This document shows, in pieces, positions 28,422-39,420 of a stretch of 64,000 nt of DNA. The stretch spans positions 17,321 through 81,320 of the forward strand of contig JADGKB010000065.1 of NCBI GenBank assembly GCA_027604185.1. The letters are read 5' to 3'. The notes beneath the pieces were generated by a model, which had not been told where the DNA came from, did no database searches, and saw nothing but the letters and a program-made list of their open reading frames with translations. The position numbers were made by a program, and so were the translations under genes. This DNA comes from Boothiomyces macroporosus (Eukaryota > Chytridiomycota > Chytridiomycetes > Rhizophydiales > Terramycetaceae). Position 1 is the stretch's first letter. Every line of letters starts with the position of its first letter.

Positions 28422-29955
28422 ATGAATCTCGAACCGGACGTTAGCTTTATCCAATCCTATTGCAAGATTGACAAAGAAGAAGCGAATAAGCGGGTGCAAG
28501 ATACTATCAAGAAAGTAGAAGAAACCTTGCATGTGTATGGATGTGTTCGCGCAGGGCTATTTGGTAAAGCATTCATTCATTTGCATCCAAAGTACCAAGA
28601 CGTATCAGCTAGATTCACTAACCCAGACTTTAAACTGCTTGAATTAGGCTGTTGCTTTGGAACCGATATCCGAAAGATGATATCCGATGGATTGCGACAA
28701 GAGAGCATCACTGTCTCGGATTTGACGGACGGGTATTGGAACGTTGGGGCTAACGTGCTATTCAAAGATAACTTGAATGTAAAAGCTGTGTTTACCGATT
28801 TTGCTGTAGATCCTGTCGTTGGTTTAGAACCGGGGTTTGATGTAATTTCAGCACAAGCCGTTCTACACGTCTTGTCTAAACCGCAAGTAGAGACCTTCCT
28901 AAAGAATTGCTTCAACTATTTGTACAAGGACGGCATCTTATTTGGGACTTGTGGTGGTAGCGACGTTGCAAAAGAATGGGAAGAGCAGACTCCAACTAAA
29001 GGCCTTGAAGGAAGAGTTGCTACCAACCGCTATTTACATAGTGTGGAATCATTAACCGAACTGTTAACTGTGATTGGATTCCAGGATGTTCAAGTTACCA
29101 TTGTCCCCCCCGATTTCTTGTTTAAACATGTTCCTGGTACTCCAACTAATTGCTTATTTGCCTATTCTTGCCGAAAGGGAGAATTTAAACCTGACGTTTC
29201 TTTTATAAAAGAGTACTGCAAGATTGATGAGAAAGAAGCAACAAAGAGGATATTGGATACAATAAGAGTTATCGAAGAGAGCCATCATGGTATGATTCGC
29301 TAATTTAGTATACAAATGTATTCAAATGGGAATGTTTGGGAGAACAATCATTCACCTGCATCCCCAATATCCTGAAATCAAAGTGAATTTCGTTAAACCA
29401 AACTTTAAACTATTAGAGTTGGGGTGCTGCTTTGGAACAGATGCTAGAAAGATGATCAGCGACGGATTAAATCCTTCTTCAATTACTGTATCGGATTTGA
29501 CTGACGTTTATTGGCAAACTGGAAAGGCTGTTCTTTTCAAGGACAATCTAAATGTCAAGGCTGTATTTACTGATTTTGCTACTGAATCACCAGTAGGATT
29601 GGAACCAGGGTTTAGTGCGATTTCAGCTCAATTGATCCTGCACGTCCTTTCCAAGGACCAATGCCAACACTTTTTATCCAATTGCTTCAAATATTTAGTA
29701 TCTGGGGGCATGCTATTTGGTACATGCGTTGGTTCCGCAACTGAACCTCACTTGTGGGGCAAAACCCCAACTAAAGGGCTAAATGGAAGACAAGAGCACG
29801 AACGATTCTTGCACAATAAGGAGTCTCTGACCCAGTTGCTTGAGTCTTTTGGGTTCAAAGTAAAAGTTGGTACTTTGGAGAGTTGGGTACGTAGTGGCAG
29901 TCAACCAAACACAAGACAAGTTCAGCACCTTTATTTCTTTGCTGTCAAACCGTGA
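28422..29955 (+). CDS. Tandem-domain SAM-dependent methyltransferase-like protein
   Basis: One gene of 504 aa with a 19-nt intron at 29290-29308. It consists of two homologous halves (about 1-252 and 256-504). Each begins with a helical DVSFI..YCKID segment, followed by GLFGKAFIHLHP (GMFGRTIIHLHP in the second half) and the class I methyltransferase motif I LLELGCCFGTD. Each then has DLTD, a DNLNVKAVFTDFA strand and an ISAQ..LHVLSK segment. Both motif I copies look intact. Substrate unknown. The intron lies at the start of the second half, so the two open frames belong to one transcript if spliced. Internal duplication followed by divergence is inferred. Confidence 0.75.
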
Positions 29956-30135
29956 TTTGGGAATAAAGCACTTTTTTGGTAATCCATTCATTTAATATTG
30001 GTACTAGTACTAGTTTATTCATGTACAACCATTTGAAATGCCAGACTAAATTGATGAAACAGCAATTACACAAAATGCCTAAAGAAAAAAACACTTGCAA
30101 AGAAACCAATCTCTGGTAAACAAATGAAAATGATA

Positions 30136-31120
30136 TTAATCTTTAGTGAATAAATTTGGAAGCAAGATAGCAGACCCGTCAACTACTTTGAATGCTGGAT
30201 CAAAGAACCCAGCATATTCACTTGAATCGTCCATATATGGTCTTGTACGTCTGCCTTTCAAAATTTCATCGACTGAGGATCCAAAATCAATGTATCTGTT
30301 GAATTTGTTGAGCCCCCACATTCTGTGAACTGCAATGTTACTCAGAGGTCCACAGGAGAGAACAAAGAGTGTATTAGTGTACTTAGCTGCCAAATGGTCC
30401 CAAGTCTTTTTAATCGATTTGTGATTCGTTTCGTACCATTGAAGCCCTTCATCAGGACATTCAACGTACTCTTTCATTGTGGTAAAGGTGCTAGCATGAA
30501 GCCTGCTTTCTTTGCTAGCAAAAAGCACTACATCTCCTGCATCTCCATTTTGAATCATTTCAAGTAGTTTTCTAGTTCTCTTGTAATTGGAATTTACAAA
30601 CAAATTGGCATACGTTACATAATTCAAGCTTTGTTGAGTAAGGTTCAAATAAGTGTTTAGTGATTCGACATTTTCATTTGCAGGAAACCCGTCTATGATT
30701 AGAAAGAAAATTACAATACAATGGTTCTCCATAGTGGCCACTCAATGTACGACTCAGGTCTTTTGCCAAGACCGAATCATCACCACCATTGTATTTCCAG
30801 TTATCTTGTTCAGCGACAAGGGGTTGCTTTTGAATGACAGCGAGTTCACCATCACCGTACCGCATTATTCCCAAACCAGCATGCTTGTCCAGAATCTGTT
30901 TTCCAATAAGCTGATGTTAGTTACCAAGTACTGTAAAGTCAAAGTCAAATGGCCCAACTATTTTTCGTTCATAGAAACTGTGAACTGCAAATTCCTTTTG
31001 TTCAACAATTTCTGGTGGCATTGCAAAAGTATTGACGCATAATAATAAAAGCGAAGTGATTGCGATCGCTAATACGATTGTTAGTTTTGGAATGGCGAAT
31101 ACTTTCATTTTAGTACCCAT
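30136..31120 (-). CDS. GT-D-type glycosyltransferase-like membrane protein
   Basis: The product is 313 aa after two introns (21 and 22 nt). An N-terminal membrane anchor (about residues 12-34, LTIVLAIAITSLLLLCV) is followed by a lumenal domain with RYGDGELAVIQ and a C-terminal VLSCGPLSNIAVHRMWG..YIDFGSS segment. The RYGDGE motif and the late strand are characteristic of the GT-D (DUF1792) fold seen in some bacterial and eukaryotic glycosyltransferases. A type II Golgi or ER topology is inferred. The donor and acceptor sugars are unknown. Confidence 0.6.
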
Positions 31121-31711
31121 GTTCTATTATTTTTTTGAAAAGTTTCAGAGGGCGCTATTTAAAGCTTTACTTGACCGCAGAGGTCCCACGTAAAGCAATC
31201 CTAAAATAGATTCATCTTTTTGTGTTCCTAATTCTTTGTGACAATTGTCTCAAGTCTGATTGGATAGGAATTGGTATCAACCGCACTGCATTACTCTAAT
31301 ATCTTTAGAGGCCAGTTTGCATTTCCATTGTGCAGGTGCCTCGTTTTTTTTCCTTCAAGCTGAAATCGTGAGGCCGAAACAATTTCGGAATTTCTTTTTT
31401 GAAACATTTCTGGTCGCTAATACACTGGGATCGTAGCGAAGATTGTTGGTAATATTGAGCGACTGCCTTACCGAAAGAATCTGGCTTTTTTATCCATCCC
31501 GCGATATTTCGACCGCGCAGATTTTCTAGCGGAATTCATGAAACAATCTGAAACCCAACTTCATTTCCTATTTAGTTGAAAATAGCCCTAGTGTAAAGCA
31601 ATTGACAGACTATCTTATTAGCCGTATGAAAACTTCAAAGATGGACTCTGTCAAGCGTGAAACTGCGAGATTCATGAAACAACATTTCTTTATGTCAAAT
31701 ACTCGAATTTA
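31121..31711. other. Intergenic region, 591 bp
   Basis: 5' region of the glycosyltransferase and 3' region of EXO84. It contains a perfect 6-bp inverted repeat with a 3-base loop, ccgaaacaatttcgg, at 31374-31388. Near the right end a plus-strand frame with protein-like composition (VKQLTDYLISRMKTSK) overlaps the EXO84 terminus. It has no start context or splice partner, and may be a gene remnant. Confidence 0.4.
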
Positions 31712-34522
31712 TTACTTTTTGAAAATGGTATTGATAGCGTACAAGACGCGCTCATCATAAAACTCTCCCGTCTGCATTAGCTGCATTTACCTTTAAGGGA
31801 GTCGCCAAATCCTTATTTTGCTGAAAGTATAACCGCAAAGCTCTTTCACAAAGCGAATTTGCCAACTCATTCGACTCATCAGTAATTTCATTCTCGAATA
31901 CTTTGAGTAGGAAATTGATATCCAGGACAAACATTTGCACTCCTCCAAATCCAAATTTCCTCTTTTTCCATCCAAGTTCTTGTTAAGTCAAATCTACCAT
32001 TCAAATCAATGTCCATCAATGTATCTCTGATTAATTTCTCCACCAGTTTGTTTGGTTGGACGAATGAAGGACACGTGTGGACTACCTTTAACATTTTACA
32101 ATAGGAAATCATAGTTTCAGACGGAATAACTGAATCGAGCAATTGTGCATTGGCAGCGTAATCCATCTTTACAAAGTTGTACTTTTCTTTAAGAAGTAGT
32201 GCCAATATTTGTTTCAAGCACCTAGTTTAAAGCGACAGCCTACATATTCTTGATTTTTACCAATGTATCTAGATCAATAATAGGTTACCTTGCATGTCAG
32301 TCTGCAGAGAATCTAGTTCTGGAATAGTTCTGTCAAATCTTTCCATTAATTGGGCTTTGGTGATTGGATACACATGGTCAGCAATAAATTGTGAGTTGAC
32401 CAAAATCTTTAGGTATTGCTCAATGGTAAACAAGTTTTCCGATTGCACGAGTAATCCATCAATAAATGTCTTGAAAAACTTTCCTAGTGCAGTAACTATA
32501 GTATTGTACAATGAGAAATTCAGTAAAAATCCAATGTCTGAGCCAAAAGAAGTCAAAATAGAGTAGAAATCGTAAGCAGATGAACTCATCACCGGTATTT
32601 CAACTCCAAAGGTAATATTGGTATCCTGAAAGATTGTATTATCAGTAATTTCCTCAAATGTGTCCCTTTGTACACACTGAAAGATTGCTTCATCGCATTT
32701 TTGTGCATGTGCGTCAATCGCAAACGCCAAATCATCGTTAATCAAATTCTCAAAAATAGTAGACAAGTCCATCCCAATAGAGTGCATCTGAATTAAAAAT
32801 ATGTACTTCTTGTGCTTTATCAATAGCTGTAATTACACATTCGCTAATCATATGAAAGCTGTGATGTGGTTGAAATACGTGCTTTCTAAACATTGAAGTG
32901 AAAAAGTGCAGCTCCTTTTGTATCCATTTCATGAACCCACTAGCCATTCCAGGATTATGGAAACTGACACTGAACCATTCACAGGTGTTTCTGATTAATC
33001 GGAAAAACACTTCAGAGTAATCCACAACAAAGGATACGATATCTCCATTAAAGTACAGCTGTCTCAACCGATGACGAATAGTTACAGATCTTGTGTCTAG
33101 ATATGCATCTCTAGCTTGGTCTCCCAAACCTAACCGCAGCAATCTTTCAATATCCTGTTGAATCTGACTTTTAGTTGCTGCTGGGCTGGTTAAATCTAGT
33201 GAAATCAGCTTGGCAAGATTATGGGTTTTTTCTTGAATATTTGATCGTAGTATTTTGAGTCTCTGTGTTTCACCTGTACACGATGCAAATATTTGACGGG
33301 CTTGATTAAAAGCGTGTACCTTTTTCTACATATACTACAGCTTGGTCAAAATCTCTGTGGGCTATGAGTACATCCAGTTCATCAGGGATTTCAATCAACC
33401 AATGAAAATCTGTATCGCTAAGGCCGTCTGAAGCTACTTTTTTGACAGTTGGCTCTTCTACTTGGTCATCAACTACTGCAACACTCTGCATCTTTTTCAA
33501 ATTCTCCAATTGCTGCTTCTTTTGCGCAACAATTTCGTTGGTCAGTTTAGTAATTGCGTTTAATACCGTTCGTTTTTCTTGCAGGGTTTCCGCCTTGTAC
33601 ATGAACGTGTCAGTTCCTTTAGTAATCTTGAAAGAGTTTTGTAAATCTCGTTAATGGCAGATACCTGGCGAGTCTTTCATATCAATGAATCCAATTTCCG
33701 TAATGTTGAACACTTTGTCCACTGTCAGTCTATTTTTCCCAGATAAGACATTCTTTTTCCAGCAGCAGATTATCAAAGAATCTGTAAATACGTGAATGTA
33801 CACAGAATCTTTGGCTTTAAAAGTGTTTGGGTTAATTTCAGATATTCTAGTAGATGTGCCGTTGTGAATGACAAACCTGCTTGGCGATTCAGGCAAGCTT
33901 TTGCTCAAGCCATCAATATCCCTGTATAAAGCCTTCATTTGTTCGATTTTCATTTCAAGCTCAGCTTCTTCTCGCGCTCTCTGTTTGTTCAACTCATCTT
34001 GCGATGGCTCTTCTGTATGAGTAACGGTAGAGTAAGCACCAGAGTACTGCTTGAATTTCTGTCGTATTTCCGCAACTTCATTGAGTATACCTCGAACTGC
34101 AATCATATCACCTAAATGAAAACAAAGAAACCTTCCAGCTTTGATATTTCCTTTGATATAATAACAAACTCATTGTAATTTTTGTACACGTTTTTCTGTA
34201 GCTGCCCAGAAGTAGAATCTTTGGCATCCGCAAGCGACAAATGCAGTTGCTGTACTGCATCTTCATTTGGCAGCTTTTGTAATAAGGTTCTGACATCTAG
34301 GTTACGTTATAGTTTACAAACTTCCACATCAAAAGAATCATCTCCAAGTCTGGACAATTCAAATGTAGGGATGGATAAGCTCGATGAGGTTGGAGTTAGA
34401 ACGGAAGGCGTCATTACATTTACAGGAGCTTTCATTTTACCTCCAATATTGCCAGCTAAGCCTTTCTTTTTGTCTAACGCTGGAGAATTTACTTCATGCC
34501 GCACTGCTGATGGTCTGCTCAT
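31712..34522 (-). CDS. EXO84: Exocyst complex subunit EXO84
   Basis: Tethers secretory vesicles to the plasma membrane as part of the octameric exocyst. Restoring nine introns (18-22 nt) gives 877 aa, in the usual range. The order is an unstructured N-terminus, a helix with YNEFVIISKEISKLE, a PH domain (about residues 200-330) with VFTDSLIICCWKK, and then the helical cullin-repeat region. That region begins near FHWLIEIPDELDVLIAHRDFDQAV and ends VLYAINTIFKK. The intron at 33647-33664 is only 18 nt. ATG at 34522 is preceded by ACGCGT 11 bases upstream. Confidence 0.88.
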
Positions 34523-34527
34523 TTGAG

Positions 34528-34533
34528 ACGCGT
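34528..34533 (-). promoter_or_regulatory. ACGCGT element 11 bases upstream of EXO84
   Basis: The palindrome precedes the EXO84 ATG at nearly the same distance as in the channel genes, but the flanking bases differ. Confidence 0.3.
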
Positions 34534-34578
34534 AGGTTAAAAATTAAACTCTGTCAAATTTGTTTGCCAAAGAGGGAA

Positions 34579-34920
34579 TTATATTATATTTGCAATTTTA
34601 AACAGCGGATGATTTACGATCTGTGCTATAATATGGTAATTTTCATGTCCGCAAGCAGCCCTTAGCAACACGTTGTTGTCAAATGAAGGGTAAAACAGGC
34701 TGTTTTTCAAGATGGGTACTAAGGTAGGACTTGGAATTGCTAAAAGGTAGAGCTTGCTTGCGCATTGAAATTCCAAACATATTTTTAAAGGCAAGTGACT
34801 GGCGATGATTTCCAGCTCGTTTCTGATCCTGTCCAGCATTATTGGAGTGGTGTACTGTCTCCTTTTATGACAGAGTCGAGTCACCTGATTATGTAGTGTC
34901 AAAGAATATTTTACATTCAT
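34579..34920 (-). CDS. Small F-box/ankyrin-like protein, 113 aa
   Basis: Single exon from ATG at 34920. The N-terminus is basic. A segment IIASHLPLKICLEFQCASKL resembles an F-box-type helix pair. The segment LLRAACGHENYHIIAQIVNHP near the end resembles one ankyrin-like repeat. It starts only six bases beyond the epsin stop on the same strand. Assignment is by motif resemblance only; it could also be a fragment of a longer repeat protein. Confidence 0.5.
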   Translation of the reverse strand: MNVKYSLTLHNQVTRLCHKRRQYTTPIMLDRIRNELEIIASHLPLKICLEFQCASKLYLLAIPSPTLVPILKNSLFYPSFDNNVLLRAACGHENYHIIAQIVNHPLFKIANII

Positions 34921-34925
34921 CTTTA

Positions 34926-36722
34926 TTAGAAAAATGGAGATTGGCCAAACGGATTAGCTTGTTGCTGTTGGAAGGGATTAGGGTTTTGTTGCTGTGTGAT
35001 TTGTTGTCCCATTTGATTCATTCCAAGCGGCGTTTGTCCCATATTTTGCATTTGGTTCTGGAAGGGATTACCTTGACTATTACCAGTCAATGAAGGTGTC
35101 ATGAAGGATCCTGTATTTGTAGGCTGCATTGGGGTAAACCCTGACAGTTCTGACAAAGTAGGTTTTGGCTTTTGCGGTTCCCATTGATAATGATTGGTAT
35201 TAGTAGAAGAAAATGGATTCTTTGGAGCAGCAGTTGAAGACTTTGAAGTGAGACTGGATGCATCCAAATTGAATAGTTGCTTATTTTGCTGCTGCGGTGA
35301 TTGGTTTTGCGAGAATTGGGTTTGGCTGCTGTTGCTTTGAGAGAATCCACCAAATCCACCCATTTGATTTCCAGATTGGCCAGTTTGGTTTTGAGGCATC
35401 GAACCAAATCCGCTCATTTGATTTCCAGTTTGGTTTTGAGTCATTCCGAATGGATTCGAAGAACCAGTATTTCCAACAAATTGCTGTGTATTAGGACCAA
35501 CAGGATTAGTCTGCACTTTGGCAATCGCAGCAAATGGATCCAAAATAGCACTAGAGTTAATCAAGATTACTTTGGATTTGAAGATAGGTCTACTTCTTTC
35601 TGGGGTGCTGGCTTTTGCACAGGAGGAGGAGCAGGTGCTGCAAATGGATTATGAGGTGCACTAGCGTTATTTTGCTGCATATTTCCAAATGGATTCTGCT
35701 GCATCATCTGTTGCATTTGTTGCTGTTGGAGTTGCTCATTGTACAAGCGTTGCTGTTCCTGCATCAAAAACTGCTGTTGCATCTGCTGCTGCATAAACAT
35801 TTGCTGCTGCTGTTGTTGCTGTAATAACTGCTGTTGTTGCTGGAAAGGGTCAAATCCTCCAAAAGCACCAAATGGATCTTGTTGCTGAATGGGAGCTGGT
35901 TGTTCCAAACTGCCAAAGAAATCTATGATGTCGTCCTTTTTTCTACCATTAATAATATCTACCCCTTAGGAGAGACAAAAGAGTCACCAGTGTTGTTCAT
36001 TTGCATTCTTCTTCGTTCCAAAGCTTCCTTTTCGCTCAATTCAATAGCCCTTTGCAAATCAGCTTCTTCCTGCAATTCCCTTCTTCTATTTTCATCAATT
36101 GCGGCTTGTTCTTTAGAAGCTTCAATGGCGCGACGCAAATCTGCATCTTCTTCATTTGATCGTCTAAACCCAGATTGGTAGCCCATTCGTTCGTTCAATT
36201 GACCTCTTCCCTGACGACGCTCTCTCAACAAAGAATCATCATTCAATAAAAGAATCAATTCTTTGACAATATTACGGACTGGATTAAAATAGAATACCAT
36301 TTGCGCCTTGATCTCTCCCCTCCTCGTCAACGTACTGATACTCTTTCAATGTTTTGATGACATGGAGATTATCTTTAGCATGCTGTATAGTCATCTCGCT
36401 TCCATTTTCCAACAAATATTTCAGAACCGTTAGTGCTTTGAAAACATGTCTCCAATTCTTACCCGAGTCGTTCATTCGCTTATCCAATACATGCATAATC
36501 ACTACAAAATCTCGTCTACATTAATCTCGATTACTCATTGTAACTGTACTGACAAATCTCTTGTAACAACGAACCGGATGGACCCCACTAGGTTAATAAA
36601 AAGTACTGTATCGTTGCAGGTAGCTTGACGCACCTTGAGTTCCAGGTCAGAGTATCCTTTTCCAATAGCTTTACTGCGGTTAATCAAGAGTACATTGTAC
36701 GAACGGCACTCTTTAAAGACAT
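34926..36722 (-). CDS. Epsin, endocytic clathrin adaptor
   Basis: Binds PtdIns(4,5)P2, ubiquitinated cargo and clathrin/EH proteins at endocytic sites. Six introns of 19-20 nt are removed to give 559 aa. The ENTH domain (about 1-135) is rebuilt from four exons: KGYSDLELKVRQATCND, WGPSGSLLQEI, VIMHVLDKRMND and NWRHVFKALTVLKYLLENGSE. Two ubiquitin-interacting motifs follow (DADLRRAIEASKEQ and EADLQRAIELSEKE), then a glutamine-rich region and many NPF motifs (NPFG, NPFQ) for EH-domain partners, ending at 34926. Start ATG is at 36722. Confidence 0.95.
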
Positions 36723-36944
36723 TTGGGGAAAATTAACTGGTGCCTTTGAGTTTCTATTCAGCCACAAAATATCCATGCTCCAAAAACAAAAACTCCGACT
36801 GATTAAAATAAAAAGGAAGGGCAATACTAATAAATTCTTATCCGCATCTACTAGCACTACGATATCCTTGTGTTCTCAAGCTTGAAAAAGGAGGCTTTGT
36901 TATCAGCCGATCATCAGATCAAATTTGCGAGTCTTTAGGTTTAT

Positions 36945-38193
36945 TCATGTCGAAAAGTCTTGGATTTCTTTTCCAAACTCATTCAAGTATTTTTCCTTGA
37001 CCATACTCAAGTGAACCAGCAATAGCTTGTCCAAATATCCGCTATTCCCGTTCTTTCTAGTATCTTGGATCCACTCCAGCAACTCTATTACATTCGGCTC
37101 CTTGTATAATTTTTCTACTGGAAAAGTAGTTCCGGTAGAATTCGTTTCATACATTGAAATCGGGTGTGAATTTGTAGATCGGTCTATACTTGGATACTGC
37201 AAATGACTTTGGTATTTTGTAATTATTTTGTAATATGAGGACCTTGATGATTTTGATATTTGGGTGCGCTGTAGCGTTTGTGGTTCTGGTGATTTTGATA
37301 ACGGTAAATCAAACAGTCTTTTTGTTGAATTTGGATAGCTATTTGATTTCGATAGATTCAAACCAGTGATTGACGAAATACCTCTAGGTGCGGTTCTCAT
37401 AAGCGAGCCTACTCTAGAATTTACCATTGAAGTTGGTGAACCTGGACGTTCTGATAGAGGCGAACTTGTAAAGGGCGTTATCTGTGTTGGGATTGCAACG
37501 CTAGAGAATTGAGAGCCCTCATTCTGTATTGGTTGGCTTGATAGCAACGGTGAACTTTTGAACTGAGAGGGAGATCTGGGTAAACTTGAACTGCTTGGAA
37601 AGTTTGGATAGCTAACACTCTTTAAATTTGTCTTTGGGAATTCTCCAACTGTGCTTTCCTGGTAGTTTGAGTCTGGTTAAATAATCATTACCAATTGAAG
37701 AGAATTGTACTGTTGTGGAATCTATTGAATCTCTTTCAAAATCCTCAGCAAACTCAATATGGTCCATATCTATTCCAGCTATAGAGTTAATCTCGTCAAT
37801 AGTATCTCCGATTCTACCACCCCACTTTGATTTCAAGTAACCAAATACTCGTTCATCGATCCATTCCAAACCGACTTTGTTTCCAACCAGAAACAGCACA
37901 ATCAGCAGTGCTTTATATACATGCATTTCCTTCTTGCTTTTCAACCTGGTTAGTAAAACAGTGTATATCTGTTGCTGGTTCTTTTTGTCGGGAATTAGTT
38001 TATATATTTCCATGAGTTGTTTTTCAGTCGGCAGATTACTGTCATTCTGAGTAGCTGTTCTTACGAGATTCGTTGTATTAGAGGCGAATGCTGATTTACT
38101 ATCATTAGTGCTTGTTACGCTTTTCTTAAATAGCTCTTGAGCATTTTTGTTTTTTTGGAAAGGGTTTGATGTGAGCGGCTTGCGGTCATTCAT
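36945..38193 (-). CDS. Divergent ENTH-like protein
   Basis: About 407 aa from two exons, joined over a 25-nt intron (or 28 nt, three bases further). The N-terminal region (about 20-170) has the pattern of an ENTH/ANTH-like fold: NLVRTATQNDSNLP, LLTRLKSKKEMHVYKALLIVLFLVGNK and a following helix. It is followed by a Ser/Pro-rich linker. The C-terminal helical block (ELLEWIQDTRKNG, LLLVHLSMVKEKYLNEFGKE) has no recognised match. It lacks the UIM and NPF motifs of the neighbouring epsin. A trans-Golgi or endosomal adaptor role is possible but not shown. Confidence 0.6.
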
Positions 38194-38640
38194 GCCTAAT
38201 CTAGATTAACTCTGCCCAACACGATTAATTCTACTCGATTGATGTTGGGAATAGCCTAGTAATGCGATTCAAATTCATTATAGAATATCAGAGTTGTCCG
38301 GCTTTTGTTTTTGTTTTTGGTTGCGGGTTTTTGTTGCCTTTGTTTTGGTTGTGAGGGCTCATCCCCGTCCCTCAGCTTTTTAATATTCAATATTATTAGC
38401 GTGTACAACTAGAGTAAACAATTTATATTGGTTCTATTATCCACTCGTGTGGATATAACCAGGCAGAAATACGTCACAAAATCACTTACCAAGCAATGAC
38501 TAGAACAATGATAGAACTCACAAAATATCTCTCGCACGAACAAGGCAAAGATATTATGAAAGGTTATTAGTATTGTTTTCAATAGTTGGTCTTGTGCGCC
38601 GCAAAAGTTTAAAAGGGACTCTGGAATTTTCCCCAATAGA
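38194..38640. other. Intergenic region, 447 bp
   Basis: Divergent promoter region. It carries a T/G-rich run (ttttgtttttgtttttgg) near 38303. A 24-codon ORF at 38496 was noted and rejected. The secreted-protein ATG is preceded by ttttccccaataga. Confidence 0.5.
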
Positions 38641-39180
38641 ATGCTTCTCCTCCTCACAGCAGTGCTAGCTCAAGACTGCCCAACTCAGTTCAATGTAAAT
38701 TTAAACCAAATTATTCAAACATGCACCAACTACGAATCACAGCTAACTTTTAACAGTATACAAATAGAGCAGACTCTCACTTTTATTGGTGCTTCATTAC
38801 CGAAAATATGCACTCCATTCTGCCAGGATTACATTGCAGGGCAGCTGAAGAATTACACAAATAATCCTTGTGCTTCGGCTCAATTCAACCCGCAGTTCAC
38901 TAACTTGCAAGTACTAGAGTTGATTAGCATTGCAGGACAAGTCACTTGTGTAATGAATGGGACTGCTTATTGCTTTAACCAGCAAGTCAAGGCTCTACCT
39001 TCTCTGAATTTGGATGACCCAGCAAGCATTCAACCCTTACTAGATAACCTTGTTACTCAAAAAACACTCTGTGGAAACTGTTCCACTCAACAGAATGTGC
39101 TGTTGAAACAGAGAAATGAAACTGGGATTGTCGGGCAGCTTGTTAATATCCTAACGAATGCAATCACTTCGATATGCTAA
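38641..39180 (+). CDS. Small secreted cysteine-rich protein, 179 aa
   Basis: Starts MLLLLTAVLAQDCP, a short, clean signal peptide with likely cleavage after Ala-10 or Gln-11. The mature part has twelve cysteines, several in pairs or short spacings (CTPFCQDY, CGNCS), and N-glycosylation sites such as NYTN and NCST. It ends SIC at the stop. No family is recognised. Secretion is inferred from the signal peptide and disulphide-type composition. Single exon. Confidence 0.7.
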   Translation: MLLLLTAVLAQDCPTQFNVNLNQIIQTCTNYESQLTFNSIQIEQTLTFIGASLPKICTPFCQDYIAGQLKNYTNNPCASAQFNPQFTNLQVLELISIAGQVTCVMNGTAYCFNQQVKALPSLNLDDPASIQPLLDNLVTQKTLCGNCSTQQNVLLKQRNETGIVGQLVNILTNAITSIC

Positions 39181-39410
39181 CTATATATCTCATCCCATAA
39201 AGTATTGAATAAAATTTTTCGTTTTGACTGTTTTTGAAGCATTTTACCTCATTGCAAGTAAGTCTGTCTTTGTCAGAGCACATTCTTCAGTGCGCTATTT
39301 AAATCTCGATCGACTCTTTATTTCTAAAGATGGGAAGGACGATTCAATGAATTGCGGCATTAGATTACTACCTGCAATAAAGCCTTAATAGAGATTCATG
39401 AATATGTTTG

Positions 39411-39416
39411 ACGCGT
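39411..39416 (+). promoter_or_regulatory. ACGCGT element 10 bases upstream of channel gene A
   Basis: The palindrome sits in tttgacgcgtaa. The same block recurs at exactly the same distance upstream of channel gene B (42540-42545), and ACGCGT recurs upstream of EXO84 (34528-34533). ACGCGT is the core of the yeast MluI cell-cycle box; function here is unknown. Confidence 0.4.
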
Positions 39417-39420
39417 AAAA

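Noticed and set aside
38496..38570. 24-codon ORF (MTRTMIELTKYLSHEQG) with faint PEX11-like look
   Set aside because: No continuation in any frame or by a tiny intron; too short to support a gene or pseudogene.
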